Source: Clostridia bacterium (GTDB taxonomy: Bacteria; Bacillota; Clostridia; UMGS1883; UMGS1540). Taken from it: a stretch of DNA of 64,000 nucleotides. The notes beneath the pieces are model-generated. The model saw only the letters and a list, made by a program, of their open reading frames with translations, did not search any database and was not told where the DNA came from. The DNA is taken from positions 86,696-150,695 of the forward strand of contig JAFSAU010000003.1 of assembly GCA_017442155.1 (NCBI GenBank), read 5' to 3'. Positions 16,305 through 25,191 of the stretch are shown here, one piece after another; within the stretch, counting starts at the first letter, position 1, and every line of letters starts with the position of its first letter. Made by a program: the position numbers and the translations under genes.

Positions 16305-16966
16305 TTTCGCATCTCCTTTAAAATCATTATAATCCTATCCATTTCATCCCTCTGTGGCTCTTTTGCCTTTTCAAGACCACAAAGTCTCTTGCGGAGTTTT
16401 TCCTCAGTTCGTGCTTTCAAAAGCGGGTAAAGCGGATCTGATTTCGTTTTCCGACCCAAAAGAAGCTCTGCTTCTGTATATCGCTCCGACTCCCCCCGCA
16501 CCGCTTCGAGAATCACATATAATTTTTCTTCTTCACGGGCAATACATTCGTTAAGGATTTTATATCCGTTTTCAATCAAATACTGTCTGAGCTCTGCTGT
16601 CGCTGTCATGGGCTGTAAAATCAGTGTTTTCCCTTTTAAATCAGGAGCACCTGTCAATATTTCGGAAATCAGGATGCCCCCCATCCCGGCAATAATAATA
16701 GAATCATACCCGGAAACATCCACACCGCAAAGTCCGTCAGCCTTTTGCGTTTTTATCGCAGCCTCCAGTCCGGAAACCCGAATGTTTTCCCGTGCACGGT
16801 CAATCGGTCCGTCATGCACATCCGTGGCAAGTGCCCGGACCGCCTTCTTCTCTTTTACCAGATAAATCGGCACATAGGCATGGTCACTCCCTACATCTAT
16901 AACACCTGCCCCTTCCCGCACAAGTGCTATAATGGCCGCAAGGCGGGGTGTAATCACGTTATTCAA
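16301..16966 (-). CDS. trmK: tRNA (adenine(22)-N1)-methyltransferase
   Basis: Methylates N1 of A22 in the D-arm of bacterial tRNA with S-adenosylmethionine. The 221-residue protein has the TrmK class I methyltransferase fold: [19 protein letters not shown] (SAM-binding motif I, with the Asp-His pair), [16 protein letters not shown], and the active-site loop [17 protein letters not shown]-terminal charged helical hairpin (about 165-221) also fits the family. Position directly after rpoD is conserved in Firmicutes. The start overlaps the rpoD stop by 8 bases. Confidence 0.92.
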   Translation of the reverse strand: MNNVITPRLAAIIALVREGAGVIDVGSDHAYVPIYLVKEKKAVRALATDVHDGPIDRARENIRVSGLEAAIKTQKADGLCGVDVSGYDSIIIAGMGGILISEILTGAPDLKGKTLILQPMTATAELRQYLIENGYKILNECIAREEEKLYVILEAVRGESERYTEAELLLGRKTKSDPLYPLLKARTEEKLRKRLCGLEKAKEPQRDEMDRIIMILKEMRK

Positions 16967-18038
16967 GGAAATCCTTCAGCTTTTTACTACGGCTGGGGTG
17001 ACGAAGCTTTCGCAGTGCCTTTGCCTCTATCTGACGAATACGCTCACGGGTTACGTCAAATACCTTTCCCACTTCCTCCAGTGTGCGGGGACGGCCATCG
17101 TCCAGTCCGAAACGGAGCCGAAGCACTTTTTCTTCCCGGGAGGTCAAGGTATCCAGTACATCCATGAGCTGTTCCTTCATGAGCGTAAAGGACGCCATTT
17201 CGCTGGGGGCCGGCGCATCATCGTCCGGAATGAAATCGCCAAGGTGGCTGTCTTCTTCCTCACCAATAGGCGTTTCAAGAGAAACCGGTTCCTGGGCAAT
17301 CTTCATAATTTCCCGGACCTTGTCCAGCGACATATTCATTTCCCGGGCAATTTCCTCAGGAAGCGGGTCACGCCCAAGCTCCTGCAGGAGCTGACGGGAA
17401 ACACGAATCAGTTTATTAATAGTTTCCACCATATGCACGGGCACACGGATGGTACGGGCTTGATCGGCAATGGCACGGGTGATAGCCTGGCGAATCCACC
17501 AGGTGGCATAGGTACTGAATTTGAAGCCCTTGGAATAGTCAAATTTTTCCACCGCTTTAATAAGGCCGAGATTCCCCTCCTGAATTAAATCAAGGAACAG
17601 CATTCCTCGCCCTACATACCGTTTTGCAATGCTGACAACAAGACGGAGATTTGCCTCGGTAAGGCGCATTTTTGCCACCTCGTCACCATCCACCATACGT
17701 TGTGCCAGCACAAGCTCTTCGTCTGCTGAAAGCAGGGGGACTTTTCCGATTTCTTTCAGATACATACGCACATGGTCATCTACATTGATGCCTTCGGGAA
17801 GACTGAGGTCGATTTCTTCTTCATTCGTTGCAATCTGTTTCAGGTCCTCGTCCATATCCTCAATGACTTCAATATCCATATGCTCAATGGACTCGTAAAT
17901 TTTTTCAATTTGTTCGGGCTCCATTTCCATTTCTTCCAGGGATTCGTTAATTTCTCTGTACGTCAGCATCCCCTTTTTTCTGCCCTTTTCCACCAACTCT
18001 TTTATAATTTGTTTTTTATTGGCTGCTGCATCTGACAT
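16959..18038 (-). CDS. rpoD: RNA polymerase primary sigma factor (RpoD/SigA)
   Basis: Housekeeping sigma factor that recognises the TTGACA/TATAAT promoters seen through this window. In 359 residues it has region 1.1 (about 1-75), region 1.2 ([13 protein letters not shown]), region 2 ([20 protein letters not shown], with 2.4 [14 protein letters not shown]), region 3, and region 4.2 helix-turn-helix ([20 protein letters not shown]) near 320-340. The length matches Gram-positive SigA. It begins 3 bases after the dnaG stop. Confidence 0.97.
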   Translation of the reverse strand: MSDAAANKKQIIKELVEKGRKKGMLTYREINESLEEMEMEPEQIEKIYESIEHMDIEVIEDMDEDLKQIATNEEEIDLSLPEGINVDDHVRMYLKEIGKVPLLSADEELVLAQRMVDGDEVAKMRLTEANLRLVVSIAKRYVGRGMLFLDLIQEGNLGLIKAVEKFDYSKGFKFSTYATWWIRQAITRAIADQARTIRVPVHMVETINKLIRVSRQLLQELGRDPLPEEIAREMNMSLDKVREIMKIAQEPVSLETPIGEEEDSHLGDFIPDDDAPAPSEMASFTLMKEQLMDVLDTLTSREEKVLRLRFGLDDGRPRTLEEVGKVFDVTRERIRQIEAKALRKLRHPSRSKKLKDFLE

Positions 18039-18041
18039 CGT

Positions 18042-19760
18042 TTAGCACCCTCCTTTCTCTTTAACATTCTTTTTCATTAGCAAACTATTTAACATGGATA
18101 TATCACCGGATTCTATCGCTTCCTTTACTTTTTGATTATAACTTTCCTTTCGCAGTGCTTCCATAAGTTCCCGCATTGCTGCATCATTTTTTTCATAGTT
18201 CACGGGCATACTTAATGCGGCGGCAGCAATCGCGGACTCTTCATTTTCAAAACGGGCGGTAATCTGCGCCGCATCGTCCGTTTCTGCAAGAAGCTCTAAT
18301 ATCTTCTTATGCACCGGAGCTTCCAAAACATCAGATAGCTCTTCTTTGTATTTCTGATACACGGTTTTATCTTTCAGGCAAAGAGAAATAATTTTGTCAG
18401 CCGTATGGCTTCTTATCGCCGCCGGGACTTTAGGTCCTGGTGTTTTCACATTCCATTGTGCACTCTTTTTCTTTCTGTTTCGCTTTTTTTCCACCTCTGC
18501 TTCAATTGCACTGCTGCCAATACCGGTTTCTTCAGCAAGACGCTGCCGAAGCACTTCCCGTTCTACGCTACTACCAACAGCACTGATAACCTTGGTGCAG
18601 GCCTCCACATATTCAATCCGCTGGGCTTCATCGGTAATGGTATACTGCTTGCGAAGCTGACGAATCCGGAAAGCAGCAGGCGTATCTGCCTTCTGCAGAA
18701 GTTCAGAAAACTTCACCGCGCTGTTTGCTTTAATAAATTCATCCGGGTCCTTCCCCTCCGGCAAGGAGAGTACACGAAGCCGGACATCAATCCCTTCAAA
18801 AACTTCAATCGCACGCATGGCCGCTTTAACACCCGCGCCATCCGTATCATAGCAGATGGTCACTTTTTCAGCATACTTTGCCGCAAGACGGGCCTGTTCG
18901 GCTGTCAGGGCCGTACCAAGCGATGCCACAGCATTCTGAATTCCTGCCTGATACAGTGAAATTACATCCATATACCCTTCCACCAAAATCAATTCCTTGC
19001 TCCGTTTCGCAAGCTGCAGAGAAAAAAGATTCTGTCCTTTATTAAAAACCGGCGTTTCAGGAGAATTGAGATACTTTACATTCCCCTCGCCAAGAATTCT
19101 GCCGCCAAATCCGATAACATTACCGCGGACGTCAATAATCGGAAACATAAGCCTGTCCCGAAAGCGGTCAATCACTTTCCCCGTTTTAGTAAATGAGGAA
19201 AGCCCTGCCTGTACCAGCTCTTCTCTCGCATATCCTGCGCTGAGAAGGTGCTTCGTAAGCACATCCCACTCATCCGGTGCATACCCTATACCATACGTTT
19301 TCACCGTTTCACCGCCAAGTCCACGTTTCCTCACATATTCCTGTGCCGTTTTTGCATCAGCAGAGAAAAGGCAGTCGCGATAAAATCTTGCTGCGTCCTT
19401 ATTCATCTGCAGATACCGTTGTCTCTGTTCATACCGCTTCTGATCCGCTTCCGAAAAGGACTGAGTGTCAATCCGGATTCCCGCACGGTCCGCAAGAAAA
19501 CGAACTGCTTCTACAAAATCCAGATGTTCAATGTTTTCAACAAACTTTATACTGTTTCCTCCCGCACCGCAGCCAAAACAATAATAAAGCTGTCTGTCGG
19601 GCGTAACATGAAAAGAAGGTGTTTTTTCTTTATGGAAAGGACAAAGTCCAACATAGGAGCTGCCACTTCGCCGCAGCGGGACATACTGCCCCACAAGGGA
19701 TACAATATCATTTGCAGCAATAATATCCTGGACTAACTGGTCCGGTATCTGCTTTGCCAT
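18042..19760 (-). CDS. dnaG: DNA primase
   Basis: Makes RNA primers at the replication fork. Domains in order: CHC2 zinc finger (CPFHKEKTPSFH near 41-52 with CFGC near 62), the catalytic N-lobe and TOPRIM core (LILVEGYMDVISLYQAG near 255, YDTDGAG near 305 with the metal-binding acidic residues), and a helical C-terminal part that should contact the replicative helicase. At 572 residues it is near the usual size. It opens the dnaG-rpoD-trmK-nagA-DUF1858 operon, with GGAGAGGCGGG before the ATG. Confidence 0.97.
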   Translation of the reverse strand: MAKQIPDQLVQDIIAANDIVSLVGQYVPLRRSGSSYVGLCPFHKEKTPSFHVTPDRQLYYCFGCGAGGNSIKFVENIEHLDFVEAVRFLADRAGIRIDTQSFSEADQKRYEQRQRYLQMNKDAARFYRDCLFSADAKTAQEYVRKRGLGGETVKTYGIGYAPDEWDVLTKHLLSAGYAREELVQAGLSSFTKTGKVIDRFRDRLMFPIIDVRGNVIGFGGRILGEGNVKYLNSPETPVFNKGQNLFSLQLAKRSKELILVEGYMDVISLYQAGIQNAVASLGTALTAEQARLAAKYAEKVTICYDTDGAGVKAAMRAIEVFEGIDVRLRVLSLPEGKDPDEFIKANSAVKFSELLQKADTPAAFRIRQLRKQYTITDEAQRIEYVEACTKVISAVGSSVEREVLRQRLAEETGIGSSAIEAEVEKKRNRKKKSAQWNVKTPGPKVPAAIRSHTADKIISLCLKDKTVYQKYKEELSDVLEAPVHKKILELLAETDDAAQITARFENEESAIAAAALSMPVNYEKNDAAMRELMEALRKESYNQKVKEAIESGDISMLNSLLMKKNVKEKGGC

Positions 19761-19850
19761 TTCCCGCCTCTCCTTCGTATATAAAAAAAATCCTACCTAG
19801 TCAATTTTCGACATTCAATATTCAAATCCTTCTTTTTTTACAATTTTTTA

Positions 19851-19891
19851 TAAAAAAACACTGCCGCAGTTTTTAAAAAACCCGACAGTGT
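19851..19891 (-). terminator. Rho-independent terminator after dgt
   Basis: On the minus strand ACACTG pairs with CAGTGT, with a partly paired GC-containing inner stem, followed by seven T. It separates the 20-kb housekeeping run from the dnaG operon. Confidence 0.85.
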
Positions 19892-19934
19892 ATAAGTTTG
19901 ACCAAAAAATACATTTTTATGCAAATAAAGCATT

Positions 19935-20927
19935 CTATCTGTACCAACCCTTGGGAATAAAGTGTTTTTTGAAAATATGGGTAGCATACGTATCGGTCAT
20001 ACAGGCAATATAATCCAGAATTTCCCGTTCTTTCTCTTCACCCTCTGCGCCGCTTGCACCAGGCAGAATTTCATAATTTTCCATAAAAAAGTAAAACAGG
20101 CTCGCAATCATGTCTCCGGCCTTCTTTTCTTCAAGCTTCGCTTCCGAACCAATATAAACCGCATCGAACATGTAAGCACGGAGATTCATCATGGAGGTAT
20201 ACATCGACTCGCTCATAGAGACATGGGGCTTATCCATACTGTTTTCAATAACATCGCGAACCATGGAATCAATGCGCCGGCCGTGTGTGGAGCCAAGCGT
20301 TTCCACACATTCCGTCGGCAGACTGTCTGCGCGGATAATTCCACCGCGAATCGCATCATCAATATCATGATTAATGTAAGCGATTTTGTCTGCGAGACAA
20401 ATAATCTCCCCTTCAGGTGTGGCGGGCTTACGGTCACCGGTATGGCAGAGAATCCCGTCACGGACTTCGTCTGTCAAATTAAGTCCCGTTCCGTTTTCCA
20501 ATACATCTACCACACGCAGGCTTTGTTCGTTGTGGCGAAAACCGAGTGTACTTACCCGGTCCAGTGCCCGCTCTCCCTCATGCCCGAAGGGCGTATGGCC
20601 TAAATCGTGACCGAGGGCTATGGCCTCGGTTAAGTCCTCATTGAGACGAAGCGCACGGGCAATTGTACGGGCAATCTGCGAAACTTCCAATGTGTGTGTA
20701 AGGCGTGTTCTGTAGTGGTCTCCTTCCGGCGTAATGAAAACCTGGGTCTTATGCTTTAGACGCCGAAAAGCTTTTGAATGAATGATTTTATCCCTGTCCC
20801 GCTGAAATTCCGTACGAATATCACATGCCTCAGCAGCACGACTTCTACCACGGCTTTCTGACGAAAGCGTGGCATACCGTGATAATGTTTTTCTTTCTAT
20901 TTCTTCCTGCCAAAGGCGAATGTCCAT
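19935..20927 (-). CDS. dgt: Deoxyguanosine triphosphate triphosphohydrolase-like protein
   Basis: HD-domain enzyme that cleaves dNTPs, typically dGTP, to the nucleoside and triphosphate. In 330 residues the HD metal ligands are clear: His78 in RTRLTHTLEV, His107-Asp108 in ALGHDLGHTPFGHEGE, and a later Asp in YINHDIDDAIRGG. The opening KIIHSKAFRRLKHKTQVF is the usual dGTPase N-terminal signature. It is the last gene before the terminator, 18 bases after the flavodoxin-like gene. True substrate range (dGTP only or all dNTPs) is not decided by sequence. Confidence 0.92.
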   Translation of the reverse strand: MDIRLWQEEIERKTLSRYATLSSESRGRSRAAEACDIRTEFQRDRDKIIHSKAFRRLKHKTQVFITPEGDHYRTRLTHTLEVSQIARTIARALRLNEDLTEAIALGHDLGHTPFGHEGERALDRVSTLGFRHNEQSLRVVDVLENGTGLNLTDEVRDGILCHTGDRKPATPEGEIICLADKIAYINHDIDDAIRGGIIRADSLPTECVETLGSTHGRRIDSMVRDVIENSMDKPHVSMSESMYTSMMNLRAYMFDAVYIGSEAKLEEKKAGDMIASLFYFFMENYEILPGASGAEGEEKEREILDYIACMTDTYATHIFKKHFIPKGWYR

Positions 20928-20945
20928 ACGAATTCCTCCGTTTCT

Positions 20946-21515
20946 TTATTTTGCAAGCTCCAAAATCCGGGCCGCCAGAGAAAGACAGCGGCTTTCTGCA
21001 AAAGCATCTTCCGATGCCGGCTGCGATGCACAGACGCCGAGATGCCCTGCATCAACAGCATGGGACCCGGGGCCCAGAATCGACATCCCCTGCACAAGCA
21101 TTATATTCTGAAGTGCATTTACCGTAGCTTCCTGTCCTCCATATTTCGAGGCACCACAGCTTATTGCGGACCCGTATTTTCCAACAAAGGCCTTTTCACC
21201 ACGATATGCACGGCCTTTATCAAAAAAGGCTTTTATCTGTGCCGAGGGACCGCCGAAATACACCGGACTGCCAACTAAAATCACGTCAGCCCGCTTCATT
21301 TCCTCAAACGCATCTTCCACAGCTGTTCCTGCAAAGCAGACTTTCGGGCAAGGTGTGGCACAGGAAACGCAAAAAGGATTCTTCAATTCTTCTATCGCTT
21401 TCGCCGCATGAATCAATTTTGTTTCCGCTCCCTTTATGTTTTCAAGGATTCGGTTTAAAAGATACGCAACATTCCCATTTTCATGGGTGCTACCGTTTAG
21501 TGCAACAACATACAT
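20946..21515 (-). CDS. Flavodoxin-fold NAD(P)H-dependent FMN reductase-family protein
   Basis: 189-residue flavoprotein of the NADPH-dependent FMN reductase/iron-sulfur flavoprotein superfamily. The FMN phosphate loop is NGSTHENGNVAYLL near 6-19 and the flavin-contact loop is VGSPVYFGGPSAQIKAFFDK near 82-101. A Cys-rich segment, FCVSCATPCPKVC, lies between them, as in [4Fe-4S] flavoproteins, though the spacing is not exactly theirs. The ATG at 21515 lies 2 bases after the ispA stop with GGGAGA upstream; a longer frame from 21626 would overlap ispA wholly and read Cys-rich nonsense, so it is rejected. Confidence 0.82.
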   Translation of the reverse strand: MYVVALNGSTHENGNVAYLLNRILENIKGAETKLIHAAKAIEELKNPFCVSCATPCPKVCFAGTAVEDAFEEMKRADVILVGSPVYFGGPSAQIKAFFDKGRAYRGEKAFVGKYGSAISCGASKYGGQEATVNALQNIMLVQGMSILGPGSHAVDAGHLGVCASQPASEDAFAESRCLSLAARILELAK

Positions 21516-21517
21516 GC

Positions 21518-22348
21518 TTACATCTCCCTTTCCACAAGGCTCTGTGCCAATGCCGCAAGTGCATCCCCGGCCGCACCAAGGGGTGCCAACGCCAGGATGG
21601 CCGCATCCGTATAGGTCCGCACCCATTTACGGGCCTCTTCCAGACCGATAACGGATACAACGGTGTGCTTATCGTTTTTTATATCGCTGTGCACCGGTTT
21701 CCCTAAAACGACAGAATCGCCAACGATATCAAGAATATCATCCTGCAACTGAAAGGCAACACCAAGATTTTTAGAAAAATCATCCAGTTCATCCCCGCGT
21801 CCACCAGCAGCAATACTTCCCAGTGAAACAGCCGCACGGAGGAGTGCCCCTGTCTTATAGCGGTACATTTCCAGAATCGACGTGGTATCTGCACCTTCTG
21901 TAAGCTTCATGTCCAGCACCTGGCCCTGTACCATACCATATGCTCCTGCTGCCTCAGAAAGAACACGGACAGCCGCTAAATTCTGGGCTAAAGATAACGG
22001 TGCATCAGCCGCCACAGAAAATGCAAGTGTCAAAAGTGCATCGCCTGCAAGTACCGCCGTTGCTTCATCAAACTGCTTGTGGCAGGTCGGCCGTCCACGG
22101 CGAAGGTCATCGTCATCCATGCAGGGCAAATCATCGTGAATCAGCGAATAGGTATGAATACATTCCAGTGCCGCACCGTATGGAAGGGCATCTTCTTCCC
22201 TGCCTCCCATGGCCGCCGCGGCCATCATGGCAAGCTGAGGCCGAAGCCTTTTCCCGCCACCACAGAGGCTGTAACGCATAGCATCATATAAAAGCCCTTC
22301 GTCAGTAATCAGTTTATTTAAATATGTTTCAATCAACTGTTTTCTCAT
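21518..22348 (-). CDS. ispA: Polyprenyl synthetase (farnesyl/geranyl diphosphate synthase)
   Basis: Condenses isopentenyl diphosphate with allylic diphosphates to give farnesyl diphosphate, the substrate of UppS encoded upstream in the same cluster. In 276 residues both Asp-rich motifs are present: DDLPCMDDDDLRRGRPT (first) and FQLQDDILD (second), with the chain-length region GGGKRLRP near the N-terminus. The ATG at 22348 is favoured over a TTG at 22354 because GGGAG sits 9 bases before it; the gene overlaps the xseB end by 20 bases. Confidence 0.94.
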   Translation of the reverse strand: MRKQLIETYLNKLITDEGLLYDAMRYSLCGGGKRLRPQLAMMAAAAMGGREEDALPYGAALECIHTYSLIHDDLPCMDDDDLRRGRPTCHKQFDEATAVLAGDALLTLAFSVAADAPLSLAQNLAAVRVLSEAAGAYGMVQGQVLDMKLTEGADTTSILEMYRYKTGALLRAAVSLGSIAAGGRGDELDDFSKNLGVAFQLQDDILDIVGDSVVLGKPVHSDIKNDKHTVVSVIGLEEARKWVRTYTDAAILALAPLGAAGDALAALAQSLVEREM

Positions 22349-22529
22349 TGTCAATTTCTCCCAGCAAGGCGTCTACCTGTTTTTGTGCTGTATCTAAAAA
22401 CGCACGAAGATTTTTAATGAGGCCAATCCCTTTTTCAAATTCCTCGATGGATTTCTCAATTGGAAGTTCGCCTTCCTCCAGCGTTTTTACGATTTTTTCA
22501 AGTTCCGCCATAGACTGTTCAAAGTTCAT
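22329..22529 (-). CDS. xseB: Exodeoxyribonuclease VII small subunit
   Basis: 66-residue helical protein that binds XseA to form exonuclease VII, which trims single-stranded DNA. It has the family pattern FEQSMAELEKIVKTLEEGEL, then PIEKSIEEFEKGIGLIK. The ATG at 22529 overlaps the xseA stop as ATGA; the extra upstream residues in the same frame lie inside xseA and are not part of the protein. Confidence 0.94.
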   Translation of the reverse strand: MNFEQSMAELEKIVKTLEEGELPIEKSIEEFEKGIGLIKNLRAFLDTAQKQVDALLGEIDNEKTVD

Positions 22530-23734
22530 ACTTTTCTGCTCCTTTCCACTGCTTCTACCGTGCAATCCGCCCGTCCGTCTGCAAAACGAAGAGAAATCTT
22601 GTCTCCGGTCAAAAGTGTGTCAACCGAACGAACACTGTGACCTTCCTTTGAAGCCACGGAATACCCACGCCCCAGCACTTCAAGGGGAGACAGTGCGTGC
22701 AGTTTTGCCGCGTTTTCTGTAAATCTATGTTTCTTTTGTTCAAATTCCATATTCACTGCACCCGCGGCACGGTTAGTCATCGTATCGAGTGTCATCTGTA
22801 AATCATCCAATCGACGTTTCTGCGCCGTCATGCGAATTGCCTGTCGGCCAAGCCGCTCTTTTTTCCGACTGACGGAGAGAGCAAGGATGGATGCAAGACG
22901 TTTCTCTACCGCCAGAATCTGCTGACGGATTTCCGTTGCATCCGGTACAGCAAGCTCCGCTGCAGCTGACGGCGTGGGTGCACGAAGATCCGCAGCAAAG
23001 TCGCAAATCGTAAAATCCGTTTCATGACCAACGGCAGAAATAACCGGAATATCAGAAGCCGCCACTGCGCGAGCCACTATTTCTTCATTAAAAGCCCATA
23101 AATCTTCTTGGGAGCCGCCGCCGCGTCCCACAATCAACACATCCGCTTCCCTTTCGATATTAAAAAGGTTGACAGCGGCCGCAATTTCTTCTGCTGCACC
23201 ATCGCCCTGTACCGCAACAGGATGCAGAACTATTTTTGCTAAGGGCCAACGACGCCGAAGAATGTTACATATATCCTGCACCGCCGCACCTGTCGCGCTG
23301 GTAGCAACACCGATACATCCGGGGAAACGAGGAATCGGTTTCTTTCTCGATGCGTCGAAAAGGCCTTCCTTTTCAAGCTTTGCTTTCATCTGCTCGAAAG
23401 CCACGTACAGCGCACCTGCTCCCTCCGGCTCCATTTCTTCAATATAGAGCTGATACGCGCCGTCCCGCGGAAATACGGAAATACGGCCGCGCGCAAGTAC
23501 CTGCATCCCATTTTCCGGCACAAAACGCAGAGACATGGCCGCTCCCTTGAACATTACAGCCCGCAGTACGCCGCCCTCATCCTTCAGGCTCATATACATA
23601 TGCCCGGAATACGCAGGCTTAAAATTTGAAATTTCCCCACGAATCCATATATTCTGGAGCAGAAAATCGCTGTCCAGCGTATTCTTTATGTAAGCATTCA
23701 GCTGGCTTACCGCCACAATTCTACGTTCCGTCAT
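22526..23734 (-). CDS. xseA: Exodeoxyribonuclease VII large subunit
   Basis: Catalytic subunit of exonuclease VII. The 402 residues contain an N-terminal OB-fold (VSQLNAYIKNTLDSDFLLQN, about 8-105), a catalytic core with GVATSATGAAVQDI near 138 and VGRGGGSQEDLWAFNEE near 195-211 (family active-site region), then HETDFTICDFAADLRAPTPS near 235 and a long coiled-coil region. The C-terminus ends in the GRGYSVAS beta motif. It overlaps nusB by 4 bases. Confidence 0.96.
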   Translation of the reverse strand: MTERRIVAVSQLNAYIKNTLDSDFLLQNIWIRGEISNFKPAYSGHMYMSLKDEGGVLRAVMFKGAAMSLRFVPENGMQVLARGRISVFPRDGAYQLYIEEMEPEGAGALYVAFEQMKAKLEKEGLFDASRKKPIPRFPGCIGVATSATGAAVQDICNILRRRWPLAKIVLHPVAVQGDGAAEEIAAAVNLFNIEREADVLIVGRGGGSQEDLWAFNEEIVARAVAASDIPVISAVGHETDFTICDFAADLRAPTPSAAAELAVPDATEIRQQILAVEKRLASILALSVSRKKERLGRQAIRMTAQKRRLDDLQMTLDTMTNRAAGAVNMEFEQKKHRFTENAAKLHALSPLEVLGRGYSVASKEGHSVRSVDTLLTGDKISLRFADGRADCTVEAVERSRKV

Positions 23735-24165
23735 TTTGAACGAATTACGCTGCCCAGAACGCCGTTTACAAAGGAACCGGCACTGGGGCTGTCATATTTT
23801 TTTGCAATGGTAACTGCTTCACTGGCAGACACCTCATCCGGAATATCATCCATGTGCAGAATCTCAAAAATAGCCAGTCTGAGAACTGCAATACTGATTT
23901 TAGAAACCCGGTCCATCTCCCAATCCTTGAGATTTTCCTCAATCCGGGCATCGATTTCTGCCTGATAAGTCTGAACGCCTTCCACAACAGTGCGGGTGTA
24001 CTCTTTATCCATTGCAGACGGTCGATTTACATAAAAAGGCTCCTCTGCTTTCTGTTCTTCCCGTGCCGTTTCAAAATACCGCTGCAGCTTTTCTGCAGCT
24101 TCCTCCGGGTTTACATTCTGCTCAAACAGCAGACGAAAGGCATCTTCTCTCGCGTTTTTTCTCAT
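23731..24165 (-). CDS. nusB: Transcription antitermination factor NusB
   Basis: All-helical RNA-binding factor that, with NusE/S10, prevents early termination of rRNA transcription. It has 144 residues with the opening KNAREDAFRLLFEQNVNPEE and the C-terminal signature IPDEVSASEAVTIAKKYDSPSAGSFVNGVLG, which is split here by residues: the Ser-Ala-Gly-Ser-Phe-Val-Asn-Gly element is the strongest hallmark. It is in the conserved rseP-nusB-xseA order and begins 12 bases after the rseP stop. Confidence 0.94.
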   Translation of the reverse strand: MRKNAREDAFRLLFEQNVNPEEAAEKLQRYFETAREEQKAEEPFYVNRPSAMDKEYTRTVVEGVQTYQAEIDARIEENLKDWEMDRVSKISIAVLRLAIFEILHMDDIPDEVSASEAVTIAKKYDSPSAGSFVNGVLGSVIRSK

Positions 24166-24177
24166 TGTTATTCCTCT

Positions 24178-25191
24178 CTATGCAAATATTTTTTGAATAT
24201 CCGAAAATGTGATGATACACATCAAAAGAATCAAAAGGGCAAAACCGATAAAATGGACAATTCCCTCATGCTCCGGCCTAATGGGCTTCCGTCGAATCAT
24301 TTCCACGAGGATAAAGAAAATCCGTCCGCCGTCAAGAGCTGGAATAGGCAACAGATTCATTACACCGAGATTTACGGCAATAAGGCCGATAAAATTCAGC
24401 ATGTTCAGTACCGGTGTTTCGGATTTAGCCACCGAATTCATTTCGCTTACGATTCCTACAGGACCAGACATATCGCGAAGGGATACATTTCCGGTCACCA
24501 TTTCACGAAGGGAATAATACACAAGGTCTACCACAAAAAAAGTATTATGATAGGCTGTCTTTATTGCCAGTCCTGGTGTCATTTCCTCGGCTTTCCGATA
24601 ATAGCCCAGAATGTAGGAGCCACTTTCCGCATCGTACCGGGGTGTAACGGCGAAGGAACGCTTTTCATCGCCCCTCCGTACTGTCATCTCAAGCGTATCA
24701 CTGCCATTTTTCATCATCGCAAGTGTGACATCGTTCTGTATATGAACAGATTTACCGTTGATTTCTATAATCTCATCGCCGGCCATAAGACCTGCCTCCG
24801 CCGCCGGCGTGCCCGGCACAACGGAATCCACCATCGGAACGCCTATCTGACCGATTGCGGAGAAAAGAATTAAAAAAATTAAAAACCCGGCAACAATGTT
24901 CATCAAGCCCCCTGAAAGCAGTACCAGAATCCTGGCCAGCGGGGATTTATTGCCAAAAGCCGCCGGATCCTCTGAAGCCTCGTCCTCTCCCTCAAGCTTC
25001 ACGAAGCCGCCGACAGGCAGAATACGGAGGGCGTATTTTGTGCCACCACGTTCTTTTTTCCATATTGCAGGACCCATCCCTACAGAAAAATCGTGCACAC
25101 GGATGCCGAATAGCTTCGCTGTCAAAAAGTGCCCGAGCTCATGAACAAAAATAAGAACACCAAATAAAAAGATTCCAAGAAGAATTGTCAT
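24178..25191 (-). CDS. rseP: Site-2 membrane zinc protease RseP
   Basis: Intramembrane metalloprotease that cleaves anti-sigma factors and signal-peptide remnants. With the ATG at 25191 it has 337 residues: a first membrane helix holding the zinc motif HELGH (17-21), one PDZ domain (about 105-175, VDSVVPGTPAAEAGL), and late membrane helices with the third zinc ligand in LLPIPALDGGR near 285. The start overlaps the dxr stop as ATGA; a frame from 25257 would only add residues inside dxr. Only one PDZ copy, as usual in Firmicutes. Confidence 0.95.
   Translation of the reverse strand: MTILLGIFLFGVLIFVHELGHFLTAKLFGIRVHDFSVGMGPAIWKKERGGTKYALRILPVGGFVKLEGEDEASEDPAAFGNKSPLARILVLLSGGLMNIVAGFLIFLILFSAIGQIGVPMVDSVVPGTPAAEAGLMAGDEIIEINGKSVHIQNDVTLAMMKNGSDTLEMTVRRGDEKRSFAVTPRYDAESGSYILGYYRKAEEMTPGLAIKTAYHNTFFVVDLVYYSLREMVTGNVSLRDMSGPVGIVSEMNSVAKSETPVLNMLNFIGLIAVNLGVMNLLPIPALDGGRIFFILVEMIRRKPIRPEHEGIVHFIGFALLILLMCIITFSDIQKIFA

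Noticed and set aside
19776..19804. TTGACT with a 17-base spacer and TATACG before dnaG
   Set aside because: The predicted transcription start would fall inside the ribosome binding site, so it is not a convincing promoter as spaced.
20946..21626. Longer start for the flavodoxin-like protein giving a Cys/Gly-rich head
   Set aside because: The added segment lies wholly inside ispA in another frame and has no ribosome site; the ATG at 21515 has one and starts at the FMN loop.
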